DNA of 64,000 bases from Streptomyces sp. R33 (GCF_041200175.1 NZ_CP165727.1:6451501-6515500); one strand, 5' to 3'; shown: positions 32,753 to 41,547, counted from the stretch's first letter. Numbers and translations: made by a program. Notes: generated from the letters alone by a model not told the origin.

Positions 32753-34018
32753 TCAGCCCGTGACCTCGACCGCCGCCAGGTTCTTCTTGCCGCGGCGCAG
32801 CACCAGCCAGCGCCCGTGCAGCAGGTCCTCCTTGGCGGGGACCGCGTCCTCGGCGGTGACCTTCGCGTTGTTCACGTAGGCACCGCCCTCCTTCACGGTC
32901 CGGCGGCCGGCCGACTTGCTCGCCACCAGCCCGGTCTCCGCGAACAGGTCGACCACCAGGCCGGCCTCGGCGACCTTCGCGTGCGGCAGCTCGGACAGGG
33001 CCGCGGCCAGCGTGGCCTCGTCCAGGTCCGCCAGCTCGCCCTGGCCGAACAGCGCCTTCGACGCGGCGATCACGGCCGCGCACTGGTCGGCGCCGTGCAC
33101 CAGGGCGGTCAGCTCCTGCGCCAGTGCCTTCTGGGCGGCGCGCGCCTGCGGCCGCTCGGCCGTCTGCGCCTCGAGCTCCGCCAGCTCCTCGCGGGACTTG
33201 AAGGAGAGGATCCGCATGTAGGTGGAGATGTCCCGGTCGTCCACGTTCAGCCAGAACTGGTAGAACGCGTACGGGGTGGTCATCTCCGGGTCCAGCCAGA
33301 CGGCCCCGCCCTCGGTCTTGCCGAACTTGGTGCCGTCCGCCTTGACCATCAGCGGGGTCGCCAGCGCGTGCACCTGCGCGTGCGGCTCCAGGCGGTGGAT
33401 CAGGTCGAGACCGGCCGTCAGGTTGCCCCACTGGTCGGACCCGCCCTGCTGCAGGGTGCAGCCGTAGCGCCGGTACAGCTCCAGGAAGTCCATGCCCTGG
33501 AGCAGCTGGTAGCTGAACTCGGTGTAGCTGATGCCCTGGTCGGACTCCAGCCGCCTGGCGACCGAGTCCTTCGTCAGCATCTTGTTGACGCGGAAGTGCT
33601 TGCCGATGTCCCTGAGGAACTCGATGGCGGACAGGCCCGCCGTCCAGTCCAGGTTGTTCACCATGACCGCCGCGTTCTCGCCCTCGAAGGACAGGTACGG
33701 CTCGATCTGGGCGCGCAGCCGGCCCACCCAGTTGGCGACGGTCTCCGGGTCGTTCAGCGTCCGCTCGGCGGTCGGCCGCGGGTCGCCGATCTGCCCGGTG
33801 GCCCCGCCGACCAGCGCCAGCGGCCGGTGCCCGGCCTGCTGGAGCCGGCGTACGGTCAGCACCTGTACGAGGTGTCCCACGTGCAGCGAGGCAGCCGTCG
33901 GGTCGAAGCCGCAATAGAAGGTGACCGGACCGTCCGCGAACGCCTTGCGCAGCGCTTCTTCGTCGGTGGACAGGGCGAACAGCCCGCGCCACTTCAACTC
34001 GTCGACGATGTCCGTCAC
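32753..34018 (-). CDS. tyrS: tyrosyl-tRNA synthetase
   Basis: 421 residues from GTG 34018 with AAGGAG about ten bases upstream. Class-I synthetase: HIGH-type motif 'HVGH' at 46-49, KMSKS-type 'KFGKT' at about 231-235, and TyrRS-specific tyrosine pocket 'YTEFSYQLLQGMDFLELYRRYGCTLQQGGSDQWGN'. The C-terminal S4 RNA-binding domain is about 355-421 ('LVASKSAGRRTVKEGGAYVNN'). It charges tRNA-Tyr. The S. coelicolor ortholog is, as I recall, SCO1818. Confidence 0.97.
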   Translation of the reverse strand: MTDIVDELKWRGLFALSTDEEALRKAFADGPVTFYCGFDPTAASLHVGHLVQVLTVRRLQQAGHRPLALVGGATGQIGDPRPTAERTLNDPETVANWVGRLRAQIEPYLSFEGENAAVMVNNLDWTAGLSAIEFLRDIGKHFRVNKMLTKDSVARRLESDQGISYTEFSYQLLQGMDFLELYRRYGCTLQQGGSDQWGNLTAGLDLIHRLEPHAQVHALATPLMVKADGTKFGKTEGGAVWLDPEMTTPYAFYQFWLNVDDRDISTYMRILSFKSREELAELEAQTAERPQARAAQKALAQELTALVHGADQCAAVIAASKALFGQGELADLDEATLAAALSELPHAKVAEAGLVVDLFAETGLVASKSAGRRTVKEGGAYVNNAKVTAEDAVPAKEDLLHGRWLVLRRGKKNLAAVEVTG

Positions 34019-34074
34019 GGTTTCTCGACTCCTTCGAATGGTTTGCGTCGCGCCAAGGATTCAGTCTAGGTGGA

Positions 34075-35463
34075 TCAGACGCCCTTGCTGACCGAGCTCA
34101 TGTTGAAATCCGGGATCCGCAGCGCGGGCATCGCGGCCCGGGTGAACCAGTCGCTCCACTCGCGCGGCAGGGTCTTCTCGGTCCGGCCCGCCTCCGAAGC
34201 CCGCGACAGCAGGTCCACCGGCGACTCGTTGAACCGGAAGTTGTTCACCTCGCCGACGACCTGGCCGTTCTCCACCAGGTACACGCCGTCCCGGGTCAGA
34301 CCCGTGAGCAGCAGCGTCGCCGGGTCGACCTCGCGGATGTACCAGAGGCAGGTCAGCAGCAGGCCCCGCTCGGTGGCCGCCACCATCTCCTCCAGCGACT
34401 TGTCTCCGCCGCCGTCGAGGATCAGGTTCCCGAAGCCGGGCGAGACCGGCATCCCGGTCATGGCCGCGCTGTGCCGGGTCGTGGTCAGCCGGGCCAGCTG
34501 CCCGTCGCGGATCCACTCGGTCGCCGGGACCGGCAGGCCGTTGTCGAAGACCGAGGCGTCGTCGCCCGAGCTGTGCGCGATCACGAACGGCGCGGACTCC
34601 AGGCCCGGCGCGTTCGGGTCGCTGCGCAGCGTCAGCGGCAGCTCGGACAGCTTCTCGCCGAGCCGGGTGCCGCCGCCGGGCTTGGAGAAGACCGTCCGGC
34701 CCTCCACCGCGTCCCGGGCCGCCGCGGACCACATCTGGTAGATCAGCAGGTCGGCCACGGCCGTCGGCGGCAGCAGGGTCTCGTACCGGCCGGCGGGCAG
34801 GTCGAAGCGCCGCTCCGCCCAGCCCAGGCGGACGGCCAGCTCCGCGTCCAGCACGGTCGGGTCCACGTCCTTGAAGTCCCGGGTGGAGCGGCCGGCCCAG
34901 GCCGAGCGCTGCCGGTCCGGGGACTTCGCATTGAGCTCCAGGGTCCCGTTCGGCTGGTCGTGGCGCAGCCGCAGCCCGGTCGAGGTGCCGACGTACGTGG
35001 AGACCAGCTCGTGGTTGGCGAAGCCGTACAGCTCCCGGCCGCCCGCGCGGGCCCGGGCGAAGGCCTCGCCCAGGGCCGGGGCGAAGTCCGCGAACACCGC
35101 CGAGCTCGTCTCGGCCGGGGCGTCGGTGAAGTCCGGCGAGGACGGGGTGCCGGTGACCAGCGGCTGGGCGTCCTCCGCCGGGCCCGCGCCCCGTGCGGCG
35201 GCCTCGGCGGCCCGGACCAGCGGCTCCAGGTCCGCGGTGGTCACGGCGGAGCGCGACACGACCCCCGAGGCCGTGCCCTCCTTGCCGTCGACCGTCGCGA
35301 TGACCGTCAGGGTCCGGCCGCGGGTGACGCCGTTGGTGGTGAGCGCGTTGCCCGCCCAGCGCAGATTGGCCGTCGACTCCTCGTCGGCGATGACGACGCA
35401 GCCGTCGGCGGTGGACAGCTCCAGCGCGCGCTCGACGATCTCGTGGGGACTCGTACGGCTCAT
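34075..35463 (-). CDS. tldE: TldE/PmbA-like subunit of the TldD/TldE protease
   Basis: 462 residues; the start overlaps the tldD stop by 4 bp (35460-35463). PmbA/TldE fold: 'IVERALELSTADGCVVIADEESTANLRWAGNALTTNGV'-like N-terminus and the C-terminal 'REVDPATLLLTGLTRDGVYLVENGQVVGEVNNFRFNESPVDLL'. It lacks the HExxxH zinc site, as expected for the non-catalytic partner. In E. coli the TldD-TldE heterodimer is a metalloprotease that trims unfolded or modified peptides such as microcin B17 and CcdA. Confidence 0.92.
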   Translation of the reverse strand: MSRTSPHEIVERALELSTADGCVVIADEESTANLRWAGNALTTNGVTRGRTLTVIATVDGKEGTASGVVSRSAVTTADLEPLVRAAEAAARGAGPAEDAQPLVTGTPSSPDFTDAPAETSSAVFADFAPALGEAFARARAGGRELYGFANHELVSTYVGTSTGLRLRHDQPNGTLELNAKSPDRQRSAWAGRSTRDFKDVDPTVLDAELAVRLGWAERRFDLPAGRYETLLPPTAVADLLIYQMWSAAARDAVEGRTVFSKPGGGTRLGEKLSELPLTLRSDPNAPGLESAPFVIAHSSGDDASVFDNGLPVPATEWIRDGQLARLTTTRHSAAMTGMPVSPGFGNLILDGGGDKSLEEMVAATERGLLLTCLWYIREVDPATLLLTGLTRDGVYLVENGQVVGEVNNFRFNESPVDLLSRASEAGRTEKTLPREWSDWFTRAAMPALRIPDFNMSSVSKGV

Positions 35464-36983
35464 CGGCCGGCCTCCTGCGTGGTGTTCAGGATGTTCACGT
35501 CGCGGAACAGCGCGGACGGGCAGCCGTGCGAGACCGCCGCGACCTGGCCCGGCTGGGCCTTGCCGCAGTTGAAGGCGCCGCCCAGCACATACGTCTGCGG
35601 CCCGCCGACCTTCTCCATAGAGCCCCAGAAATCGGTGGTCGTGGCCTGGTAGGCGACGTCGCGCAGCTGCCCGGCCAGCCTGCCGTTCTCGATCCGGAAG
35701 AACCGCTGCCCGGTGAACTGGAAGTTGTAGCGCTGCATGTCGATCGACCAGGAGCGGTCGCCGACGACGTAGATGCCGCGCTCCACCCCGCCGATCAGGT
35801 CCTCGGTGGACAGCCCGCCCGGATCCGGCTTGAGCGAGACGTTCGCCATCCGCTGGACGGGCACGTGCCCGGGGGAGTCGGCGAAGGCGCAGCCGTTGGA
35901 GCGGCCCAGGTCGGTGAGCTTCGCGATCCGCCGGTCCAGCTGGTAGCCGACCAGGGTGCCGTCCTTGACCAGGTCCCAGCTCTGGGCCTGGACGCCCTCG
36001 TCGTCGAAGCCGACGGTGGCGAGCCCGTGCTCGGCGGTGCGGTCACCGGTCACGTTCATGATCGAGGAGCCGTACTTGAGCGTGCCGAGCTGGTCGAACG
36101 TCGCGAAGGAGGTCCCCGCGTACGCCGCCTCGTAGCCCAGCGCCCGGTCGAGCTCGGTGGCGTGGCCGATGGACTCGTGGATGGTGAGCCACAGGTTCGA
36201 CGGGTCCACGACCAGGTCGTAGCGCCCGGCCTCGACGCTCGGCGCCCGCATCTTCTCGGCGAGCAGTACGGGGATCTGCTCCAGCTCGGCATCCCAGTCC
36301 CAGCCGGTGCCGGTCAGGTATTCCCAGCCGCGCCCGGCCGGCGGGGCGATGGTGCGCATCGAGTCGAACTCGCCGGTGGTGGCGTCCACGGCGACGGCGG
36401 TGAGCTGCGGGTGGATCCGCACGCGCTGCTGCGTGGTCATGGTGCCGGCGGTGTCGGCGTAGAACTTGTTCTCGTGCACGGCGAGCAGCGAGGCGTCGAC
36501 GTGCGCCACCCCGTCGGCGGCCAGCAGCCGTGAGCTCCAGTCGGCGAGCAGGGCCGCCTTCTCCGCGTCCGGCACCTCGAAGGGGTTCACGTCGTACGCG
36601 GAGATCCACGTCTTGTCGGCGTGCACCGGCTCGTCCGCGAGCTCGACCCGCTCGTCGGAACCGGCGGCCTTGATGACCTGGGCGGACAGCTTCGCCATGG
36701 CCACGGCCTGCGAGGCCACCTTGGCGGCGCCGTCCATGGTCAGGTCCACACCGGAGGCGAACCCCCAGCTGCCGCCGTGCACCACGCGGACCGCGTACCC
36801 GAGGTCGGTGGTGTCGGAGCCGCCGGAGGGCTTGGCGTCCCGCAGCCGCCACGAGGCGTTGCGGATCCGCTCGAGCCGGAAGTCGGCATGGTCGCAGCCC
36901 AGCGCGCGGGCCCGGGCGAGCGCCGCGTCGGCGAGCGCCCGAAGGGGCAGCGCGGTGAAGGCCGCGTCGATGGAATGGGGCAC
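35460..36983 (-). CDS. tldD: TldD-like metalloprotease subunit
   Basis: 507 residues from GTG 36983; GGGAGGA five to six bases upstream supports it over the longer frame from 37022. The zinc motif 'HESIGHATELDRALGYEAAYAG' (HExxxH, about 265-275) and the C-terminal glycine-rich 'GGPQTYVLGGAFNCGKAQPGQVAAVSHGCP' region, which provides the metal Cys, match TldD. It forms the active half of the TldD/TldE protease with the overlapping downstream gene. RiPP processing by such pairs is known in some actinomycetes, but no precursor gene is visible nearby. Confidence 0.93.
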   Translation of the reverse strand: MPHSIDAAFTALPLRALADAALARARALGCDHADFRLERIRNASWRLRDAKPSGGSDTTDLGYAVRVVHGGSWGFASGVDLTMDGAAKVASQAVAMAKLSAQVIKAAGSDERVELADEPVHADKTWISAYDVNPFEVPDAEKAALLADWSSRLLAADGVAHVDASLLAVHENKFYADTAGTMTTQQRVRIHPQLTAVAVDATTGEFDSMRTIAPPAGRGWEYLTGTGWDWDAELEQIPVLLAEKMRAPSVEAGRYDLVVDPSNLWLTIHESIGHATELDRALGYEAAYAGTSFATFDQLGTLKYGSSIMNVTGDRTAEHGLATVGFDDEGVQAQSWDLVKDGTLVGYQLDRRIAKLTDLGRSNGCAFADSPGHVPVQRMANVSLKPDPGGLSTEDLIGGVERGIYVVGDRSWSIDMQRYNFQFTGQRFFRIENGRLAGQLRDVAYQATTTDFWGSMEKVGGPQTYVLGGAFNCGKAQPGQVAAVSHGCPSALFRDVNILNTTQEAGR

Positions 36984-37043
36984 GGAAGTCCTCCCGGAGT
37001 CGGGGCAGGTCGCCTCGATCATGTCGCGCTCGGGGCGCTTGTG

Positions 37044-37061
37044 CCTACATCTTTCTGTAGG
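37044..37061. promoter_or_regulatory. inverted repeat in tldD-fabG intergenic region
   Basis: CCTACA-TCTTTC-TGTAGG forms a 6-6-6 inverted repeat, 108 bp before the fabG start. It could be an operator or a small hairpin; an AT-rich CTATAGGTTTTTGG stretch follows at about 37124, a possible -10 region for fabG-fabI. Confidence 0.4.
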
Positions 37062-37168
37062 GACTCGACAGACCCCGTACCGAGGCCCTGTCGGAGATCG
37101 ATTCTGCGCACGGGCGGCCGGACCTATAGGTTTTTGGTAATCAGACCGCTAGTCGAAAGGGTGATCCG

Positions 37169-37888
37169 TTGAGCCGCTCGGTTCTCGTCACCGGAGGAAA
37201 CCGGGGCATCGGCCTCGCCATCGCCCGAGCCTTCGCGCAGGCCGGCGACAAGGTCGCGATCACGTACCGGTCGGGTGAGCCGCCACAGGAGCTCACCGCG
37301 CTCGGCGTACTGGCGGTCCGCTGCGACATCACCGACTCCGACCAGGTGGAGCAGGCCTACAAGGAGATCGAGGACGCGCACGGCGCGGTCGAGGTGCTGG
37401 TGGCCAACGCCGGCATCACCAAGGACACGCTGCTGATGCGCATGTCCGAGGAGGACTTCGCCTCCGTCGTCGACACCAACCTCACCGGCACCTTCCGTGT
37501 GGTCAAGCGCGCGAACCGTGGCATGCTCCGTGCCAAGAAGGGCCGCGTCGTCCTGATCTCCTCGGTCGTCGGGCTGCTGGGCTCGGCGGGCCAGGCCAAC
37601 TACGCAGCCTCCAAGGCCGCGCTGGTCGGCTTCGCCCGCTCGCTCGCCCGTGAGCTCGGCTCCCGCAACATCACCTTCAACGTCGTGGCCCCCGGTTTCG
37701 TGGACACCGACATGACGAAGGTGCTCACCGACGAGCAGCGTGCGGGCATCGTGGGCCAGGTGCCCCTGGGCCGCTACGCGCAGCCCGAGGAGATCGCGGC
37801 AGCCGTGAGCTTCCTGGCGTCCGACGACGCCGCGTACATCACAGGAGCCGTCATTCCCGTTGACGGCGGATTGGGCATGGGTCACTGA
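37169..37888 (+). CDS. fabG: 3-oxoacyl-ACP reductase (beta-ketoacyl reductase)
   Basis: 239 residues from TTG 37169 with AAAGGG eight bases upstream. Classical SDR of FabG type: 'VTGGNRGIGLAIARAF', 'VANAGITKDTLLMRM', 'LISSVVGLLGSAGQANYAASKAALVGFARSLA' (Ser...Tyr-x-x-x-Lys) and 'GAVIPVDGGLGMGH'. It reduces beta-ketoacyl-ACP with NADPH in type II fatty acid synthesis. It is co-transcribed with fabI five bases downstream, the MabA-InhA arrangement of actinobacteria. Confidence 0.96.
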   Translation: MSRSVLVTGGNRGIGLAIARAFAQAGDKVAITYRSGEPPQELTALGVLAVRCDITDSDQVEQAYKEIEDAHGAVEVLVANAGITKDTLLMRMSEEDFASVVDTNLTGTFRVVKRANRGMLRAKKGRVVLISSVVGLLGSAGQANYAASKAALVGFARSLARELGSRNITFNVVAPGFVDTDMTKVLTDEQRAGIVGQVPLGRYAQPEEIAAAVSFLASDDAAYITGAVIPVDGGLGMGH

Positions 37889-37893
37889 TCACC

Positions 37894-38664
37894 ATGAGCG
37901 GAATTCTCGACGGCAAGCGCATCCTCATCACCGGGGTGCTGATGGAGTCGTCCATCGCCTTCCACGCCGCCAGGCTGGCCCAGGAACAGGGCGCCGAGGT
38001 CATCCTCACCGCGTGGCCGCGCCCGACGCTGACCGAGCGCATCGCCAAGAAGCTGCCCAAGCCGGTCAAGGTGATCGAGCTCGACGTCACCAACGACGAG
38101 CACCTGGCCCGCCTGGAGGGCCTCGTCCGCGACGAGCTCGGCGGCCTCGACGGTGTCCTGCACTCCATCGGCTTCGCGCCGCAGGACGCCCTCGGCGGCA
38201 ACTTCCTGAACACCCCGTTCGAGTCGGTCGCGACCGCCATGCACGTCTCGGCGTTCTCGCTGAAGTCGCTGACGATGGCCTGCAAGCCGCTGTTCCCGGC
38301 GGAGGGCGCGGCCGTCGTCGGCCTCACCTTCGACGCGCAGTTCGCCTGGCCGCAGTACGACTGGATGGGCCCGGCCAAGGCCGCGCTGGAGGCCACCAGC
38401 CGCTACCTCGCCCGCGACCTGGGCAAGGAGAACATCCGCTGCAACCTGGTCTCGGCCGGCCCGCTCGGCTCGATGGCCGCGAAGTCCATCCCGGGCTTCT
38501 CGGACCTGGCGGACGTCTGGAACTCCCGCTCGATGCTGGAGTGGGACATGAGCGACCCGGAGCCGACCGGCAAGGCCATCGTCGCCCTGCTGTCGGACTG
38601 GTTCCCGAAGACCACCGGCGAGATCGTCCACGTGGACGGCGGCCTGCACGCGATGGGTGCCTGA
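37894..38664 (+). CDS. fabI: enoyl-ACP reductase (InhA/FabI type)
   Basis: 256 residues from ATG 37894. FabI/InhA landmarks: 'ILDGKRILITGVLMESSIAFHAA' (divergent SDR nucleotide motif with long spacing), 'GVLHSIGFAPQDALGGNFLNTPF' and 'FAWPQYDWMGPAKAALEATSRYLARDLG' (Tyr-x6-Lys catalytic pair). The C-terminus 'VHVDGGLHAMGA' is standard. It catalyses the last reductive step of fatty acid elongation with NADH and is the family targeted by isoniazid and triclosan. Confidence 0.96.
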   Translation: MSGILDGKRILITGVLMESSIAFHAARLAQEQGAEVILTAWPRPTLTERIAKKLPKPVKVIELDVTNDEHLARLEGLVRDELGGLDGVLHSIGFAPQDALGGNFLNTPFESVATAMHVSAFSLKSLTMACKPLFPAEGAAVVGLTFDAQFAWPQYDWMGPAKAALEATSRYLARDLGKENIRCNLVSAGPLGSMAAKSIPGFSDLADVWNSRSMLEWDMSDPEPTGKAIVALLSDWFPKTTGEIVHVDGGLHAMGA

Positions 38665-38682
38665 GCGAGGCACTCGTACATC

Positions 38683-38734
38683 CGTACGGCGGCGGCCGCG
38701 TCTCCCTTCCGGGGGGCGCGGCCGCCGCCGTACG
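38683..38734 (+). terminator. 18-bp hairpin after fabI
   Basis: Arms 38683-38700 and 38717-38734 are perfect complements with a 16-base loop, just after the fabI stop. No T-run. The remaining bases up to 38878 hold the promoter of the secreted protein gene. Confidence 0.75.
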
Positions 38735-38878
38735 TGCCGGTGGGGACGGGATTCCGGCCGGGCGCTCGATCAGATTTCCGCCCTCCGACCGGATCTTCCC
38801 GAGTCGAAAACCGGGACAGATGCCTGCAAACTGACCGGGTCGGGATCTTCCCGGCTCCGGCGGGGAGGAGGTGTGGCC

Positions 38879-39310
38879 ATGCGTGGGAGGCGGAGCCGAG
38901 CGGTATCGCTGCTGGTCACCTCGGTGGTCCTGACGGGCCTCCTGATCCCGGGAGCCTTCGCGCAGCCCGAGGGGGGAGACCCGGCCCCCGGGCCCGAGGC
39001 GGCGGCCCCCGCCGTCGTGGACCTCGACGAGATTCCCGCAGAGCCGCCCGCACGGCCGCAGCCGCCCGCGGCCCATGAGCTGTACGGCGCCGACTGCGAC
39101 ACCCTGATCGACGGCTCGCAGGTGAGGGCGACCTGCCACAACGGTTATCCGGAGACCGACCTGCTCCGGCTGCACGTGGAATGCGACCGGTGGTGGGACC
39201 TGGACTCGGACAGCGCCGCCGTGGCCGTCGGGCCGGCCGGCCGCATCGAGCTCGTCGGCCGCTGCTGGAAGGAAGTCCGCTCGGCCTGGGTCACGCACCA
39301 GCGGCCGTGA
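38879..39310 (+). CDS. secreted hypothetical protein with two cysteine pairs
   Basis: 143 residues from ATG 38879; GGAGGAGG seven bases upstream excludes the in-frame GTG at 38873, which is too close. Sec signal peptide about 1-28 ('AVSLLVTSVVLTGLLIPGAFAQ'). The mature part begins with a Pro/Ala/Glu-rich stretch, then a small domain with Cys residues in 'YGADCDTLIDG', 'VRATCHNG', 'HVECDRWWD' and 'GRCWKEV', probably two disulfides. I do not recognise the family. Confidence 0.78.
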   Translation: MRGRRSRAVSLLVTSVVLTGLLIPGAFAQPEGGDPAPGPEAAAPAVVDLDEIPAEPPARPQPPAAHELYGADCDTLIDGSQVRATCHNGYPETDLLRLHVECDRWWDLDSDSAAVAVGPAGRIELVGRCWKEVRSAWVTHQRP

Positions 39311-39370
39311 CCCTGCGGGCCGGTTCGCGAAGCCATCGGCCCGCCCTCGGACCCGGCCGCCCCGGCCGTG

Positions 39371-40042
39371 CTACTTCCGGCCGAGGCACGCGAACGGGTA
39401 GCCCGCCGCCTCCGACGCCGCCGCGTCCCCGTCCCCGCGCCGGATCGCCTCGATCAGCCGCGCGTGGTCCAGGTGAGACGCCGGATCCAGCTCCGTGCCG
39501 ACGTCCGTGCGCAGCCAGTCCGCCACCAGGTCGCCGAGGTCCGCGTACAGCTCGATGAGCACCTCGTTGTGCGAGGCCGCCACCACCGCCATGTGCAGCG
39601 CCACGTCCGCCGCCACGAACCGCTCCGCGTCCCCGCTCGCCCATGCCTCCTCGCGCCGCGCCAGCAGCGCGTCCAGCTGTACGAGGTCCCGCTCGGTCCG
39701 CCGCTCCGCCGCCAGCCGGGCCGCGGAGGACTCCAGCGTCGAGCGGAGCTCCGCGATGTGCCGCGGGTCGGCGCCCGCGAAGCGGCGGTGCATCACCCCG
39801 GCGAGCTCGCTGGTGGCGATCACGTACGTGCCCGAGCCCTGCCGGATGTCCAGCAGTCCGTTGTGCGCCAAGGCCCGGACGGCCTCCCGGACGGTGTTCC
39901 GGGCGACGCCCAGCAGCTCCACCAGCTCCGGCTCGGTGGGGATGCGGGATCCGACGGGCCATTCGCCGGACGTGATCTGGTTCCTGAGCTGGGCGATCAC
40001 CTGGTCGACCAGCGCGGATCGACGGGGCGAGGTCAGCGGCAT
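39371..40042 (-). CDS. FadR/GntR-family transcriptional regulator (FCD domain)
   Basis: 223 residues from ATG 40042. N-terminal winged helix 'LVDQVIAQLRNQITSGEWPVGSRIPTEPELVELLGVARNTVREAVRAL...GLLDIRQGSGTYV' (about 10-75), C-terminal FCD helical domain with metal-ligand pattern ('DVALHMAVVAASHNEVLIELYADL', 'HARLIEAIRRGDGDAA'). It diverges from the CynX/NimT transporter; the inverted repeat AATCATCCCATGATT lies between, so it likely represses the transporter and itself. Confidence 0.92.
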   Translation of the reverse strand: MPLTSPRRSALVDQVIAQLRNQITSGEWPVGSRIPTEPELVELLGVARNTVREAVRALAHNGLLDIRQGSGTYVIATSELAGVMHRRFAGADPRHIAELRSTLESSAARLAAERRTERDLVQLDALLARREEAWASGDAERFVAADVALHMAVVAASHNEVLIELYADLGDLVADWLRTDVGTELDPASHLDHARLIEAIRRGDGDAAASEAAGYPFACLGRK

Positions 40043-40077
40043 ACGGGCGGGGTCCTCTCGGAGGTCCGGACTGGGGG

Positions 40078-40108
40078 GTGACAACCAATCATCCCATGAT
40101 TCTATGAT
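40078..40108 (+). promoter_or_regulatory. transporter promoter overlapped by FadR-type operator
   Basis: GTGACA (40078-40083) and TATGAT (40103-40108) form a recognisable promoter, with a rather long 19-bp spacer. The spacer contains AATCAT-CCC-ATGATT (40087-40101), a perfect inverted repeat. The start ATG is at 40115, six bases after the -10 and without a ribosome site, so the transporter mRNA is probably leaderless. A bound repressor would block RNA polymerase. Confidence 0.6.
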
Positions 40109-40114
40109 GGTGTA

Positions 40115-41413
40115 ATGCCCGACGAAGAAATCCAGACCATCGACCGGCCCCACGGCACGCGCACGGTACCCGCACAGGCCCGCCCCGCCGCTCCGGCGCG
40201 CCCCGAACCCGCCTGGCTCGGCCCGGTCCTCATCGTCGGCATCGTGCTGGCCGCCCTCGACCTGCGGCCCGCCATCACCAGCCTCGGCGCCCTCTTCGAG
40301 GAGGTCCGCACCGGCCTCGGCATGAGCGGCACCGTCGCCGGACTGATCACCTCCGTCCCCGCCCTCTGCTTCGCCGTCTTCGGCGTCACCGCGCCCCGGC
40401 TCTCCCGCCGCTTCGGCCCGGCCGCCGTCGTCTGCGCCGGCATGGCCGCCGTCGCGGCCGGCCTGCTGATCCGGCCCTTCACCCACGCCGCCGCCGGCTT
40501 CCTCGCCGCCAGCGCCCTGTCCCTGGCCGGCATAGCCCTGACCAACGTGCTGCTCCCCGTCATCGTCAAGCGCTGGTTCCCGGACCGCGTCGGCACCATG
40601 ACCGGCCTGTACTCCATGGCCCTGGCCGTCGGCACCTCGCTCGCCGCCGCCGCGACCGTCCCCATGACCTCCGCCCTCGGCGGCAGCTGGCGTACGGGCC
40701 TGCTCGTGTGGGCCGTCCTCGCGGTGGCCGCGGTGGTGCCCTGGCTGCCCGTCGCGGCGGCCGCCCGGCGGGAGAAGCGGGCCGCCGCCGAGCCGGCCGC
40801 GCACGTACGGGCGGACACGGGCCCGAAGATCGTCCGCAGCCGGACCGCCTGGGCCCTGGCCTGCTACTTCGGCCTCCAGGCCACCGGCGCGTACATCACC
40901 ATGGGCTGGCTCCCGCAGATCTTCCGCGACGCCGGGGTCTCCGCGGGCACCGCCGGCGTCCTGCTCGCCGTCACCATGGTCATGGGCGTCCCGCTCGCGT
41001 TCGTCATCCCGAACCTGGCCGGCCGGATGAAGAACCAGGGGGCCATCGCCGCCGCCCTCGGCGTCTTCGGCCTCGTCGGGTACAGCGGGCTCCACTTCGC
41101 CCCCGCCGCCGGCGCCTGGGCCTGGGCACTCCTGCTCGGCGTCTCCAACTGCGCCTTCCCGCTCGTCATCACGCTGATCGGGCTGCGCGCCAAGTCCCCG
41201 GCCGGCGTCGTCAAGCTGTCCGCCTTCGCCCAGAGCATCGGCTACCTCATCTCCATCCCCGGACCGCTCCTCATCGGCACGCTCTACCAGCACAGCGGCG
41301 GCTGGGACCTGCCCCTCACCCTCATGGCGGGCCTGCTGGTCCCGCAGATCGCGCTGGGCATCCTGGCGGGCCGGGACCGCACGATCGAGGACGAATGCGG
41401 CATGCGAGACTGA
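40115..41413 (+). CDS. CynX/NimT-family MFS transporter
   Basis: 432 residues from ATG 40115. Twelve hydrophobic helices with a central cytosolic loop (about 210-240, 'AARREKRAAAEPAAHVR'). CynX/NimT markers: 'LVIVGIVLAALDLRPAITSLG'-like first helix (L-D-L-R-P), 'VPALCFAVFGVTAPRLSRRFG', 'RWFPDRVGTMTGLYSMALAVGTSLA'. Relatives move cyanate or nitroimidazole-type small anions and drugs; the real substrate is unknown. It is followed five bases later by a 39-aa membrane protein gene. Confidence 0.9.
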   Translation: MPDEEIQTIDRPHGTRTVPAQARPAAPARPEPAWLGPVLIVGIVLAALDLRPAITSLGALFEEVRTGLGMSGTVAGLITSVPALCFAVFGVTAPRLSRRFGPAAVVCAGMAAVAAGLLIRPFTHAAAGFLAASALSLAGIALTNVLLPVIVKRWFPDRVGTMTGLYSMALAVGTSLAAAATVPMTSALGGSWRTGLLVWAVLAVAAVVPWLPVAAAARREKRAAAEPAAHVRADTGPKIVRSRTAWALACYFGLQATGAYITMGWLPQIFRDAGVSAGTAGVLLAVTMVMGVPLAFVIPNLAGRMKNQGAIAAALGVFGLVGYSGLHFAPAAGAWAWALLLGVSNCAFPLVITLIGLRAKSPAGVVKLSAFAQSIGYLISIPGPLLIGTLYQHSGGWDLPLTLMAGLLVPQIALGILAGRDRTIEDECGMRD

Positions 41414-41418
41414 GCGGC

Positions 41419-41538
41419 ATGTCGCCCGTACTCGAACCGAACCCGCAGAACAGCCACAAGAAGCTCGGCATGGTGCTCGGCGCCATGCTCGTCGTGACCG
41501 TGATCATCTCCGTCATCGCGACCGTCGTCTCCCCCTGA
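41419..41538 (+). CDS. 39-aa transporter-associated membrane protein (SGM_5486-like)
   Basis: 39 residues from ATG 41419, five bases after the transporter stop. A Pro/Asn/Gln/Lys-rich cytosolic head ('LEPNPQNSHKKLG') precedes a single membrane helix (about 17-37, 'MVLGAMLVVTVIISVIATVV'). NCBI lists a tiny 'SGM_5486 family transporter-associated protein' next to MFS genes in Streptomyces, and size, sequence style and position fit. It is presumably a small regulatory subunit of the transporter. Confidence 0.72.
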   Translation: MSPVLEPNPQNSHKKLGMVLGAMLVVTVIISVIATVVSP

Positions 41539-41547
41539 CGGGGCCGG

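Noticed and set aside
34075..36983. TldD/TldE as part of a RiPP biosynthetic cluster
   Set aside because: No precursor peptide or modifying-enzyme gene lies nearby; the pair sits in a conserved housekeeping context between tyrS and fabG.
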